A stretch of DNA of 32,359 nt, from NCBI GenBank assembly GCA_964415865.1, contig CAYQBY010000018.1, positions 1 to 32,359 on the forward strand, written 5' to 3'. Both the position numbers and the translations under genes were made by a program. Shown in pieces: positions 25,255 to 32,359 of the stretch (within the stretch, counting starts at the first letter, position 1; the number at the start of each line of letters is the position of its first letter). The notes below the pieces were generated by a model. It saw nothing but the letters and a program-made list of their open reading frames with translations, was not told where the DNA came from and did not search any database. The DNA comes from Thiopontia sp964415865 (GTDB lineage: Bacteria > Pseudomonadota > Gammaproteobacteria > GCF-002020875).

Positions 25255-25930
25255 CGAACCAGTTCTGCAGTGTCGAGAGCTATCCCGTATCTTTGATGAC
25301 GGCAGCAGTCGGGTTGAGGTGTTGCGTGGTGTAGAGCTCTCTCTTGCCAGGGGAGAAAAAATTGCAATTATTGGTGCCTCCGGATCAGGCAAATCAACGC
25401 TGCTCCATCTGCTGGGAGGACTGGATCTGCCAACCCGTGGCGCTGTCGAGATTGATGGGGTGGATCTCTCCACACTCTCGGAGAATAGAAGAAGCAGACT
25501 GCGTAACCAGCAGCTCGGTTTCATCTACCAGTTTCACCACCTGCTACCGGAATTCACTGCACTGGAGAATGTATCCATGCCGTTGTTTATCAGACGAGCC
25601 TCACGTGCCGAGGCGGAACAGCAGGCGGCAGATATCCTGCAGCGGGTTGGTCTTGGGCATCGTCTTGACCATAAACCTGCGGCACTCTCTGGTGGTGAAC
25701 GTCAGCGCGCAGCTGTGGCACGAGCGCTAGTCACCAATCCACTCGCTGTATTGGCAGATGAGCCTACGGGGAATCTGGACAGAGAGAGTGCAGAGCAGGT
25801 CTATGACCTTATGCTGGAGCTAAACAGAGAGGTTGGAACCAGTCTTGTACTGGTAACCCATGACCAACTACTTGCCAGCAGAATGGACAGGGTACTGAAA
25901 CTGGTGGATGGAGTGCTGGAGGAGGGTTAG
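25247..25930 (+). CDS. lolD: lipoprotein-releasing system ATP-binding protein LolD
   Basis: 227 residues. It is the ATPase that powers lipoprotein release with the adjacent permease. Seen: Walker A GASGSGKST (about 43-51), Q-loop region IYQFHHLLPEFTALENV (the 'FHHLLPEF' form is characteristic of LolD), signature LSGGERQRAAVARAL (about 147-161), Walker B VLADEPTGNLD and the switch His in LVTHD. The ATG overlaps the permease stop by 8 bases, so the two are coupled. Its TAG stop interlocks with the TAA of the convergent DUF2062 gene (TTAG at 25927-25930). Confidence 0.96.
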   Translation: MSNEPVLQCRELSRIFDDGSSRVEVLRGVELSLARGEKIAIIGASGSGKSTLLHLLGGLDLPTRGAVEIDGVDLSTLSENRRSRLRNQQLGFIYQFHHLLPEFTALENVSMPLFIRRASRAEAEQQAADILQRVGLGHRLDHKPAALSGGERQRAAVARALVTNPLAVLADEPTGNLDRESAEQVYDLMLELNREVGTSLVLVTHDQLLASRMDRVLKLVDGVLEEG

Positions 25931-26448
25931 GAAGAGCGTCTTATAGAGGCGCGTCTTCTCCATTGACGTCCCACATGCCAGATCCAGAACCAGCGCATCC
26001 CGAAATATCCGATTGCAGCAGTGAGAATCCCGTTAATCAGGCACCCCAGCAGAAAGGGCTGCCATATTATTGGCAGAATGGTCTCCAGCCAGCTATAGGA
26101 GAGCTCGAATTGCACGTTGATTGGGGGCGAACCGAGGATGCTGGACCCAACCCAGTAGGCAAACCAGAACAGAAAGGGCATGGTAAATGGGTTGGTAATC
26201 CAGACCAGTCCAACCGATATTGGCAGATTCACACTAAACAAAATTGCAGCAGCTGCAGCCAGCACCATCTGAAAGGGGACCGGCACCCATGCCATCAGCA
26301 GCCCAACCCCAAAGGCCCCTGCAACCGAGTGGCGGTTAAGATGCCAGAGATCAGCAGAGTGCAACAGGGTGCCAAAGATACGGAGATGCTTGTGCTCCCG
26401 TATCGTTTCATGGTCTGGCATATACCGTTTAATGATATGTTTTGGCAT
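25927..26448 (-). CDS. DUF2062 family membrane protein
   Basis: 173 residues with the DUF2062 pattern: a basic N-terminal segment, then HSVAGAFGVGLLMAWVPVPFQMVLAAAAAILF, SVGLVWITNPFTMPFLFWFAYWVGS and a third hydrophobic stretch (LLGCLINGILTAAIGYFGMRWF). Three to four membrane helices are expected and the C-terminus is strongly basic (RQWRRRASIRRSS). The biochemical function of the family is not established; members often sit next to comEC in gammaproteobacteria, as here (divergent, 36 bases apart). The stop codon shares bases with that of lolD. Confidence 0.88.
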   Translation of the reverse strand: MPKHIIKRYMPDHETIREHKHLRIFGTLLHSADLWHLNRHSVAGAFGVGLLMAWVPVPFQMVLAAAAAILFSVNLPISVGLVWITNPFTMPFLFWFAYWVGSSILGSPPINVQFELSYSWLETILPIIWQPFLLGCLINGILTAAIGYFGMRWFWIWHVGRQWRRRASIRRSS

Positions 26449-26484
26449 ATTTGTTGATTATATTCACTGTACCTTATAGATTCC

Positions 26485-28815
26485 ATGATACACATCAAAG
26501 GTTACAAGTTAATCACAAAAATTCCACCTGTTGCAGTTGCTGCAACCTCACTGTTGTTTGGCATGGTGCTGCTATTTCAGCAGTCACAGTTGCCGTCACC
26601 AGTATGGGGCGTGCTGCTGTTGCCTCTGGCGGTTATCAGTCGCAGGGTTGAGTGGGTTCGCCCCCTGTTCTGGCTGGTTGCAGGTTTTCTCTGGGCCTCA
26701 TTCATGGCAGAACTCAGGCTCGTGGTCTCGCTGCCTGGTGAGCTGGAGAAAAAGGATCTAAAGGTGGTGGGGGAGGTGGTTGATATTCCTCAACGGAAGG
26801 GTGATGGCTCACTCCGTTTTCTGTTCCAGATAGAGAGCGCTGAATACGAAGGAGAGTCGATAGATCTTCCTGCGCTTATTCGTCTTAGCTGGTATAGAAC
26901 CCAGAGGGAGGTAAAGGCGGGAGAGAGATGGTCACTCCGTGTTCGACTCAAGCAACCCCATGGCTTCATGAATCCCGGAGGTTTTGATTACGAGCAATGG
27001 CTGTTCCAGGAGGGGATCCGTGCCACCGGATACATACGGAAAGATCCAGAAAACAGAATTCTTCAGCCCTCCTCACCAGGCCTCAATTCTCTACGTGCTG
27101 ATCTCTCCACATGGATTACTCAAAATAGCAGATCAGAGCGTGCCGACGGGATTCTCTCAGCTCTGGCGGTGGGTGACAGGCAGGGGATAGAGCAGAGGGA
27201 GTGGGATGTGTTTAGACAGACCGGCACCAGCCACCTTATGGCAATCTCCGGGCTCCATATTGGTCTGGTGTCAGGCCTCTTCTTCTTTCTCTTCCGCTGG
27301 CTTTGGTCGATACCGAGCAGACTGCTGCTGATGGTGCCGGCCCAGCAGGCGGGGGCAGTTGGTGGTTTCGTCGGGGCCTTGGGGTACGCTGCCCTTGCGG
27401 GTTTTGCCATCCCCACTCAGCGAGCCCTGATTATGGTCTCAGTGGTTATGGCGATGATTCTGCTGAAAAGGGCAGTGGCCCCGTGGACGGTATATTTCAC
27501 TGCACTGATTGCAGTTCTGTTACTGGATCCATTTGCCGTACTCTCAGCCGGTTTCTGGCTCTCTTTTGGTGCGGTTGGGCTAATTCTCTATGGTCTGGCA
27601 GAGAGTAGGGCAGAGGAGTCGAAGTTGGTGGCAATGGTCAGAATCCAATGGGTACTTGCGGTCGGGATGTTGCCAATGTTGCTGTTTCTATTCCGGCAGG
27701 GGTCACTGATAGCACCTGTTGCCAATATTGTGGCTGTTCCCTGGGTAAGTCTGGTTGTCGTGCCACTTAATCTTCTCGCATCACTCCTTCATCTGTTCTC
27801 CATATCCGCTGCCGAGCTGTTGCTGAGGTTCTCTGCAGAGATGTTTGAGTGGATATGGCCGCTGCTGGAGTGGTTGTCTGACCTTGCTCTATCCCACTTT
27901 AGCTTTCATCAGCCAGAGCTATGGAGTGTACTGCTGGCGATGGTTGGGGCAATCATGATTCTCTCGCCCATTGGATGGCGCAGGCGCTGGATTGGAGTGA
28001 TCGCATTTTTACCGCTCTTGCTGGTGACTCCCGAGCGACCGGGCAGTGGAGAGGCATGGGTAACCGTGCTCGATGTGGGGCAGGGGCTTTCGGTAGTGGT
28101 GGAGAGTAGAGACCATGTGATGGTCTACGACACAGGCAATCGTTTCAGTAACACCTTTAATGCAGGTGCTGCAGTTGTAGTACCGTTTCTGGAAGCGAGA
28201 GGGAGAAGAGAGGTGGATCTATTGGTAATCAGCCATGGAGACCGTGACCATATTGGGGGGATGGAGTCATTGCTGGAGGAGATGCCGGTGGTGGAGTCCA
28301 TATCATCAGTTCCAGAAAAGGTTGTAGGTGCAGCCAGCTGTATGGCTGGAGATAGCTGGTTGTGGGAGGGGGTATCCATAAAGGTGCTCCATCCGGATAG
28401 CGAGAGCAGGTTTAAGGGTAACAATGGTTCGTGCGTTATCAGGATTGATGCAGAAGGTGAGTCACTTCTGCTCGCGGGTGATATCGAAAAAGGGGCTGAG
28501 CGATACCTGTTGAAAAGGGCGCCCAAGTTGCTGGATGTGGACGGTGTAGTGGTTCCGCATCACGGCAGCAAGACATCCTCTACTGCAAAATGGATCGATG
28601 CCGTGTCACCAAAATTCGCCATCTTTACTGTGGGTTACAAAAACAGATACCGTTTTCCAAACAGAGAGGTTGTCGAGCGTTACCTGGAGCGTAACTCAAC
28701 TATATGGGAGAGCGCATACAGTGGTGCCCTCCAGATCAGGCTGGGGGATAGTGACGATAGAGGCCCTGAGCCATGGCGTCAGTCCAACCAAAAAATCTGG
28801 AGTGATGTAAACTGA
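26485..28815 (+). CDS. comEC: DNA internalisation-related competence protein ComEC/Rec2
   Basis: 776 residues, full length. ComEC is the inner-membrane channel for single-stranded DNA in natural transformation. Seen: two N-terminal membrane helices; a DUF4131/OB-like domain (about 90-200, VVGEVVDIPQRKGDGSLRF); the competence domain with HLMAISGLHIGLVSG at about 249-263 and a series of membrane helices to about 510; and a C-terminal metallo-beta-lactamase-like domain with DVGQGLSVVVE, SHGDRDHIGG (about 581-590), AGDIEKGAERYLL and VVPHHGSKTSS. All the domain motifs look intact, implying potential transformability. It is 8 bases upstream of lpxK; exbBD or msbA, frequent in this gap in relatives, are absent. 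Confidence 0.94.
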   Translation: MIHIKGYKLITKIPPVAVAATSLLFGMVLLFQQSQLPSPVWGVLLLPLAVISRRVEWVRPLFWLVAGFLWASFMAELRLVVSLPGELEKKDLKVVGEVVDIPQRKGDGSLRFLFQIESAEYEGESIDLPALIRLSWYRTQREVKAGERWSLRVRLKQPHGFMNPGGFDYEQWLFQEGIRATGYIRKDPENRILQPSSPGLNSLRADLSTWITQNSRSERADGILSALAVGDRQGIEQREWDVFRQTGTSHLMAISGLHIGLVSGLFFFLFRWLWSIPSRLLLMVPAQQAGAVGGFVGALGYAALAGFAIPTQRALIMVSVVMAMILLKRAVAPWTVYFTALIAVLLLDPFAVLSAGFWLSFGAVGLILYGLAESRAEESKLVAMVRIQWVLAVGMLPMLLFLFRQGSLIAPVANIVAVPWVSLVVVPLNLLASLLHLFSISAAELLLRFSAEMFEWIWPLLEWLSDLALSHFSFHQPELWSVLLAMVGAIMILSPIGWRRRWIGVIAFLPLLLVTPERPGSGEAWVTVLDVGQGLSVVVESRDHVMVYDTGNRFSNTFNAGAAVVVPFLEARGRREVDLLVISHGDRDHIGGMESLLEEMPVVESISSVPEKVVGAASCMAGDSWLWEGVSIKVLHPDSESRFKGNNGSCVIRIDAEGESLLLAGDIEKGAERYLLKRAPKLLDVDGVVVPHHGSKTSSTAKWIDAVSPKFAIFTVGYKNRYRFPNREVVERYLERNSTIWESAYSGALQIRLGDSDDRGPEPWRQSNQKIWSDVN

Positions 28816-28823
28816 CCAAACCT

Positions 28824-29840
28824 ATGATTAGGCAATTTTTCGAAACAATCTGGTATGAGAAGCAGTGGTACAAAAAGAGACCACTCTACCTCTTGCCAAT
28901 GATCCTGCTGCTCCCGCTGAGCGGACTTTTCTGTCTGCTGGTGGAGATACGTCGTGTCGGTTACCGTACAGGGGTAGTAAAAAGCAGAAGAGCTGCAGTG
29001 CCGGTTATTGTGGTTGGCAATATAACTGTCGGTGGTACTGGCAAAACACCCCTCATTATTGCCCTGGTAAGCTGGCTGCAGCAGCAGGGTTATAGCCCAG
29101 CTGTGATTAGCCGTGGCTATGGTCGCAAAAGCGAGGAGGAGATAGCTAGGGTCAGTGCAGAGAGCAGTGTGGAGGAGGCAGGTGATGAGCCCCTGTTGAT
29201 CGCCTCCACAACCGGGGTGCCGGTATATGTTGGGGTAGATAGAGTGGCTGTTGCAGACAGGGCAGTCATGGACCGGAGCTGTGATCTACTCCTCTCTGAT
29301 GATGGGCTTCAGCACTACAGACTGCATCGAGATATTGAGATTGCAGTTATAGATGGTGGCCGCAGCCTGGGAAGCCACCTCTGTCTGCCAGCAGGTCCTC
29401 TGCGTGAAAGGTTAAGCAGACTGCAGCAGGTTGATGCTGTGGTGGTAAATGGTGAGGATATGCTGCTCCAGCCGCAACAGCTCTACATGCTGGGAAAACA
29501 GTCTGGCGAGAAAATATCACTGCATGATCTTGCAGGTAAAACCATTCATGCCGTTGCCGGGATAGGAAACCCAGAGCGGTTTTTCACAATGTTGAGGCAG
29601 TCCGGTATTGAGGTAATTACCCATCCGTTTCCTGATCATCATCAGTATAATGACGAAGAGCTCAAATTTGCTGATGACCATCCTGTTATCACCACAGAGA
29701 AGGATGCAGTCAAGATGAAAGAGCTAAAGCTGGGGCAGGTGAGAGATGTTTGGGTAGTCCCGGTAACTGCAGAGCTGGACGAGAAAATCAGACAAAAGTT
29801 GAAAGAGAGACTAAAGGAGCTGACAGACAATGGTAGATAA
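28824..29840 (+). CDS. lpxK: tetraacyldisaccharide 4'-kinase LpxK
   Basis: 338 residues. LpxK phosphorylates the lipid A disaccharide at the 4' position at the cytoplasmic face of the inner membrane. Seen: N-terminal membrane-associating helix (about 15-40), P-loop GNITVGGTGKTP (about 65-76), SRGYGRKS, DEPLLIAS, LLSDDGLQHYRLHRDIEIAVIDG and PAGPLRE, all LpxK hallmarks. The C-terminus carries HPFPDHHQY and TTEKDAVKM. Its last 11 bases overlap the Trm112-like gene. Lipid A synthesis here is grouped with KdsB, the KDO activation step, supplying the same lipopolysaccharide inner core. Confidence 0.95.
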   Translation: MIRQFFETIWYEKQWYKKRPLYLLPMILLLPLSGLFCLLVEIRRVGYRTGVVKSRRAAVPVIVVGNITVGGTGKTPLIIALVSWLQQQGYSPAVISRGYGRKSEEEIARVSAESSVEEAGDEPLLIASTTGVPVYVGVDRVAVADRAVMDRSCDLLLSDDGLQHYRLHRDIEIAVIDGGRSLGSHLCLPAGPLRERLSRLQQVDAVVVNGEDMLLQPQQLYMLGKQSGEKISLHDLAGKTIHAVAGIGNPERFFTMLRQSGIEVITHPFPDHHQYNDEELKFADDHPVITTEKDAVKMKELKLGQVRDVWVVPVTAELDEKIRQKLKERLKELTDNGR

Positions 29841-30012
29841 GAAACTGCTCGATATACTGGTATGCCCGCTATGCAAGGGGCCTCTGGTTTACGACAAGCC
29901 AAAACAGGAGCTGATCTGCAGGGCAGACAGGCTGGCCTATCCGGTACGTGATGATATTCCAGTCATGCTGGAGGACGAGGCACGCACAGTTAGCGCAGAA
30001 GAGCTTGAATGA
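29830..30012 (+). CDS. Trm112-like small zinc-type protein (YcaR family)
   Basis: 60 residues, MVDKKLLDILVCPLCKGPLV with one CPLC pair; the later partner site retains one Cys (ELICRADRLAYPVRDDIPVML). This matches the short bacterial YcaR/Trm112-like family, commonly found between lpxK and kdsB. The canonical four-Cys zinc knuckle is reduced to three, as in other YcaR proteins. Its role is not established. Overlaps lpxK by 11 bases and kdsB by 4 bases. Confidence 0.92.
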   Translation: MVDKKLLDILVCPLCKGPLVYDKPKQELICRADRLAYPVRDDIPVMLEDEARTVSAEELE

Positions 30013-30758
30013 AATTTAGTGTAATCATCCCCGCCCGTTATGGTTCCAGCCGGCTTCCTGGTAAGCCGCTACTGGATATAAATGGCAAACCGATGGTTGC
30101 CCATGTCTGGGAGAGAGCCAGAGAGAGTGGGGCAGAGCGGGTGCTGGTTGCAACTGATGATGAGAGAATCAGATCAGCAGTAGCCGAGCTGGGGGCAGAA
30201 GTATGTATGACCAGAGCAGATCACACATCTGGTACTGACCGCCTGGCAGAGGTGGCAGAGCAACTGCAACTGGATGATGACGAGATTGTGGTAAACCTTC
30301 AGGGGGATGAGCCACAGATGCCTGCCGAGCTGATAAGACAGGTTGCAACAGATATGGACAGCCATCCTGATGCCTCTGTAACCACCCTCTATCAACCCAT
30401 AACCGAGCAGAGAGATCTGTTTGATCCAAATGCCGTAAAGGTAGTAACCGACGAGGCCGGTTATGCCCTCTACTTTAGTCGTGCCCCCATCCCGTGGGAT
30501 CGTGACAACTTTGCCGACCAGCAACAGGGGCAGCCTACACGACACTACCGCCATATTGGGCTCTACGCCTACAGGGCAGGTTTTCTGCACCGTTACACCC
30601 AGTGGCCAGCAAGCCCGATAGAGCAGATGGAGTCACTGGAGCAGCTACGAGTTCTCTGGAAAGGGGAGAAGATACATCTAAGTGAGGCCCTGCAGGACCC
30701 TGGACACGGGGTAGATACTGCAGATGATTTGCAGAGGGCTAACCTACAAACAAGATGA
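30009..30758 (+). CDS. kdsB: 3-deoxy-manno-octulosonate cytidylyltransferase (CMP-KDO synthetase)
   Basis: 249 residues. KdsB activates KDO with CTP for attachment to lipid A in the cytoplasm. Seen: nucleotide-binding IPARYGSSRLPGKPL at 7-21, ADHTSGTDRLAEV, VNLQGDEPQMP, FSRAPIPWDRD and HIGLYAYRAGFL, and the C-terminal EQLRVLWKGEKIHL, all family signatures. The start overlaps the Trm112-like stop by four bases (ATGA), and its TGA overlaps the next ATG in the same way, so four genes from lpxK onward look translationally chained. Confidence 0.97.
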   Translation: MKFSVIIPARYGSSRLPGKPLLDINGKPMVAHVWERARESGAERVLVATDDERIRSAVAELGAEVCMTRADHTSGTDRLAEVAEQLQLDDDEIVVNLQGDEPQMPAELIRQVATDMDSHPDASVTTLYQPITEQRDLFDPNAVKVVTDEAGYALYFSRAPIPWDRDNFADQQQGQPTRHYRHIGLYAYRAGFLHRYTQWPASPIEQMESLEQLRVLWKGEKIHLSEALQDPGHGVDTADDLQRANLQTR

Positions 30759-32326
30759 ATAATCTACTATATCTAGCTGATATAAAAACAGTAAAAGAGA
30801 AACAAAGAATAAAGGTGATGGCGCGAGGTCGCCCACTGGCAGTTGTCCACCATAATGATAAATTCTACGCCCTGGAAGATCGTTGCCCCCACCGTGAGGC
30901 CTGTCTCTCAGATGGTTCAGTAGTCAATGGCGAGCTTGTATGCCAGCTCCACGGCTGGAATTTTGACCTTGAAACAGGGGTTTCACCCTATAACCCCAAC
31001 GACAGCATCAAAACCTACCAGGTAATTCAGCAGGGAGAGGCCCTGTTTGTCGATGGCGACACTGTTGCGCCACTGCCCGAGGCTACATTTGCCGGATACC
31101 AGGGGGAGTGGAGGCGCTGGTCACAGGATGCGCGTGGACACCATGAGATCAGGTTGCTGGCAAAAGGGAGAAAACCCGAAACAGAAGCCATGGGTGCCAC
31201 CCCTACGGAAAGTACAGATCTCGGCAGTGTGGTTGGGTTTGACCACTTTCACCTTGCGGCAGGCCAACTGGCACAGCCACCACTACTTGAGGATGAGCAG
31301 GTCAACTGCTCGGTAACCATCGGCGCAGATGCCGGCAGACCCCTACAGATATCAATGCCTGCATTTGTCTCCCACATGTCATTTGGTGCACTTTCCATAG
31401 AGGCCAAAGTGGCACTGGCCGCAGGGTCATCCGCGGCTGGCACCATGATTGGGTCTGGCGAGGGCGGAATGCACCCCAGAGAGCGTGAGGCAGCATCAAC
31501 CTATATCCTGGAGATGGCCAGTGGATACTTTGGGTGGAATGAGAATGCGATCTCCAGAGCAGATGCCATAGAGATAAAGCTGGGGCAGTCGGCAAAACCT
31601 GGTCTTGGTGGTGAGCTCCCCGGGGCAAAGGTTACCGAAGAGATTGCTGCGGTACGTAATATTGAGGCAGGCAGAGCAGCGCATTCACCGTCACGTTTTC
31701 CAGATATCGACTCCATAGAGTTGTTGCAGGAACGTATCGAATGGGTGCGCTCACTTGATGGTGGCAATCGTCCGGTTGGTATAAAGATAGCCGCCAACAA
31801 CCTGAAAGAGGATATGAGTGCTGCACTATCACTTGAGCCAGATTTCATTACCGTGGATGGTTTTGGTGGGGGAACAGGTTCTGCCCCCGTCCATGTGCGT
31901 GACAACTTTGGTATGCCTCTGGTGCAGGCCATCAGATTGGCCAGAGAGATGATTGAGCAGAAAGCCTCTGAAAGGAGAGTCACCCTGATCGCTACAGGTG
32001 GAATCCGTACCCCGTCAGATGTGATGAAGGCAGTGGCGCTCGGAGCAGATGCCTGTGCCCTGGCAACTGGCGCGCTATTTGCCCTTGGATGTGAATACTA
32101 CAGGGCCTGTGACAGTGGTAACTGCCCGGTTGGTATCGCCACCCAGAATGAGGATCTAAGGTCACGCCTCGATATCCATACTGGTACCGAGCGTGTTGCC
32201 AACTTCTTCATTGGCATAAGGGGGATAATTGAGACCGAACTAAGGGTTATGGGGTTGAGTGATATCTCAAAGGTATCAACAGAGCAACTGGTCCCATTAA
32301 CCCGTGATGCAGCTACTGTTCTGTAG
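30755..32326 (+). CDS. Rieske [2Fe-2S] domain fused to a glutamate synthase-type FMN/[3Fe-4S] domain
   Basis: 523 residues, start ATG overlapping the kdsB TGA. Residues 1-105 are a Rieske domain with ligands Cys44, His46, Cys63 and His66 (CPHREAC at 44-50, CQLHGW at 63-68). After a linker (about 110-160), residues 165-505 match the FMN-binding domain of glutamate synthase: SHMSFGALS (206-214), GSGEGGMHP, GQSAKPGLGGELPGAKV (277-293), TVDGFGGGTGSAP (366-378), and cluster ligands Cys446, Cys452, Cys457 in C-x5-C-x4-C followed by PVGIATQ. The glutaminase domain is missing, so it cannot hydrolyse glutamine itself; the electron donor or acceptor could be a soluble Rieske partner. Domain calls are firm; the reaction is unknown. 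Alternatives: an archaeal-like GltB relative or an N-methylglutamate synthase/dehydrogenase-like subunit. No gltD-type gene lies nearby. Confidence 0.9.
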   Translation: MNNLLYLADIKTVKEKQRIKVMARGRPLAVVHHNDKFYALEDRCPHREACLSDGSVVNGELVCQLHGWNFDLETGVSPYNPNDSIKTYQVIQQGEALFVDGDTVAPLPEATFAGYQGEWRRWSQDARGHHEIRLLAKGRKPETEAMGATPTESTDLGSVVGFDHFHLAAGQLAQPPLLEDEQVNCSVTIGADAGRPLQISMPAFVSHMSFGALSIEAKVALAAGSSAAGTMIGSGEGGMHPREREAASTYILEMASGYFGWNENAISRADAIEIKLGQSAKPGLGGELPGAKVTEEIAAVRNIEAGRAAHSPSRFPDIDSIELLQERIEWVRSLDGGNRPVGIKIAANNLKEDMSAALSLEPDFITVDGFGGGTGSAPVHVRDNFGMPLVQAIRLAREMIEQKASERRVTLIATGGIRTPSDVMKAVALGADACALATGALFALGCEYYRACDSGNCPVGIATQNEDLRSRLDIHTGTERVANFFIGIRGIIETELRVMGLSDISKVSTEQLVPLTRDAATVL

Positions 32327-32359
32327 GCTAAATTAAAAATATATCTGGCGGAGAGAGAG

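Overview
The window looks like a chromosomal segment of a chemolithoautotrophic proteobacterium, most likely a gammaproteobacterium of the sulfur- or iron-oxidising kind. The main evidence is a complete form II RuBisCO locus (cbbM, cbbQ, cbbO and a divergent cbbR). The rest is housekeeping genes typical of Gram-negative cells: lipid A and KDO synthesis, Lol lipoprotein export, system I cytochrome c maturation, AcnB, NADP-type isocitrate dehydrogenase and Mfd. The species cannot be fixed by eye. Coding density is very high, many genes overlap by 4-8 bases, and no tRNA, rRNA, CRISPR array, prophage or intact transposase is visible.

Layout. Positions 1-222 hold a MITE-like palindromic element, followed by a 42-residue lipoprotein gene and its terminator. 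From 464 to 7602 everything is on the minus strand. In transcription order it holds a Sel1-repeat protein and a membrane coiled-coil protein, then ccmA-ccmB-ccmC-ccmE-ccmF and an MDR-family oxidoreductase. The ccmC product is a 402-residue fusion: CcmC, then a second CcmE-like OB domain, then a CcmD-like tail. From 7702 to 9976 lie a 5'-methylthioinosine phosphorylase gene (plus) and the purC-bioD pair (minus).

The carbon-fixation block covers 10060-15817. cbbM (form II RuBisCO) ends at a strong terminator. cbbQ-cbbO follow with their own leader, which contains a perfect FNR/ANR-type box. cbbR is divergent from cbbM across 170 bases of AT-rich regulatory DNA. Downstream of cbbR, on the same strand, lie def, a 60-residue unknown, icd and acnB. 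Two adjacent hairpins sit between icd and acnB.

From 20497 onward: mfd (minus), lolC/E-type permease plus lolD (plus), a DUF2062 membrane protein (minus), then a tight plus-strand run comEC-lpxK-trm112-like-kdsB. The last gene overlaps kdsB by four bases and encodes an unusual fusion of a Rieske [2Fe-2S] domain to a glutamate-synthase-type FMN/[3Fe-4S] domain.

The strongest candidates for undescribed biology are the CcmC-CcmE-like-CcmD fusion and the Rieske-glutamate synthase fusion. Next come the FNR box that appears to uncouple the RuBisCO activase genes from RuBisCO itself and the paired hairpins before acnB.
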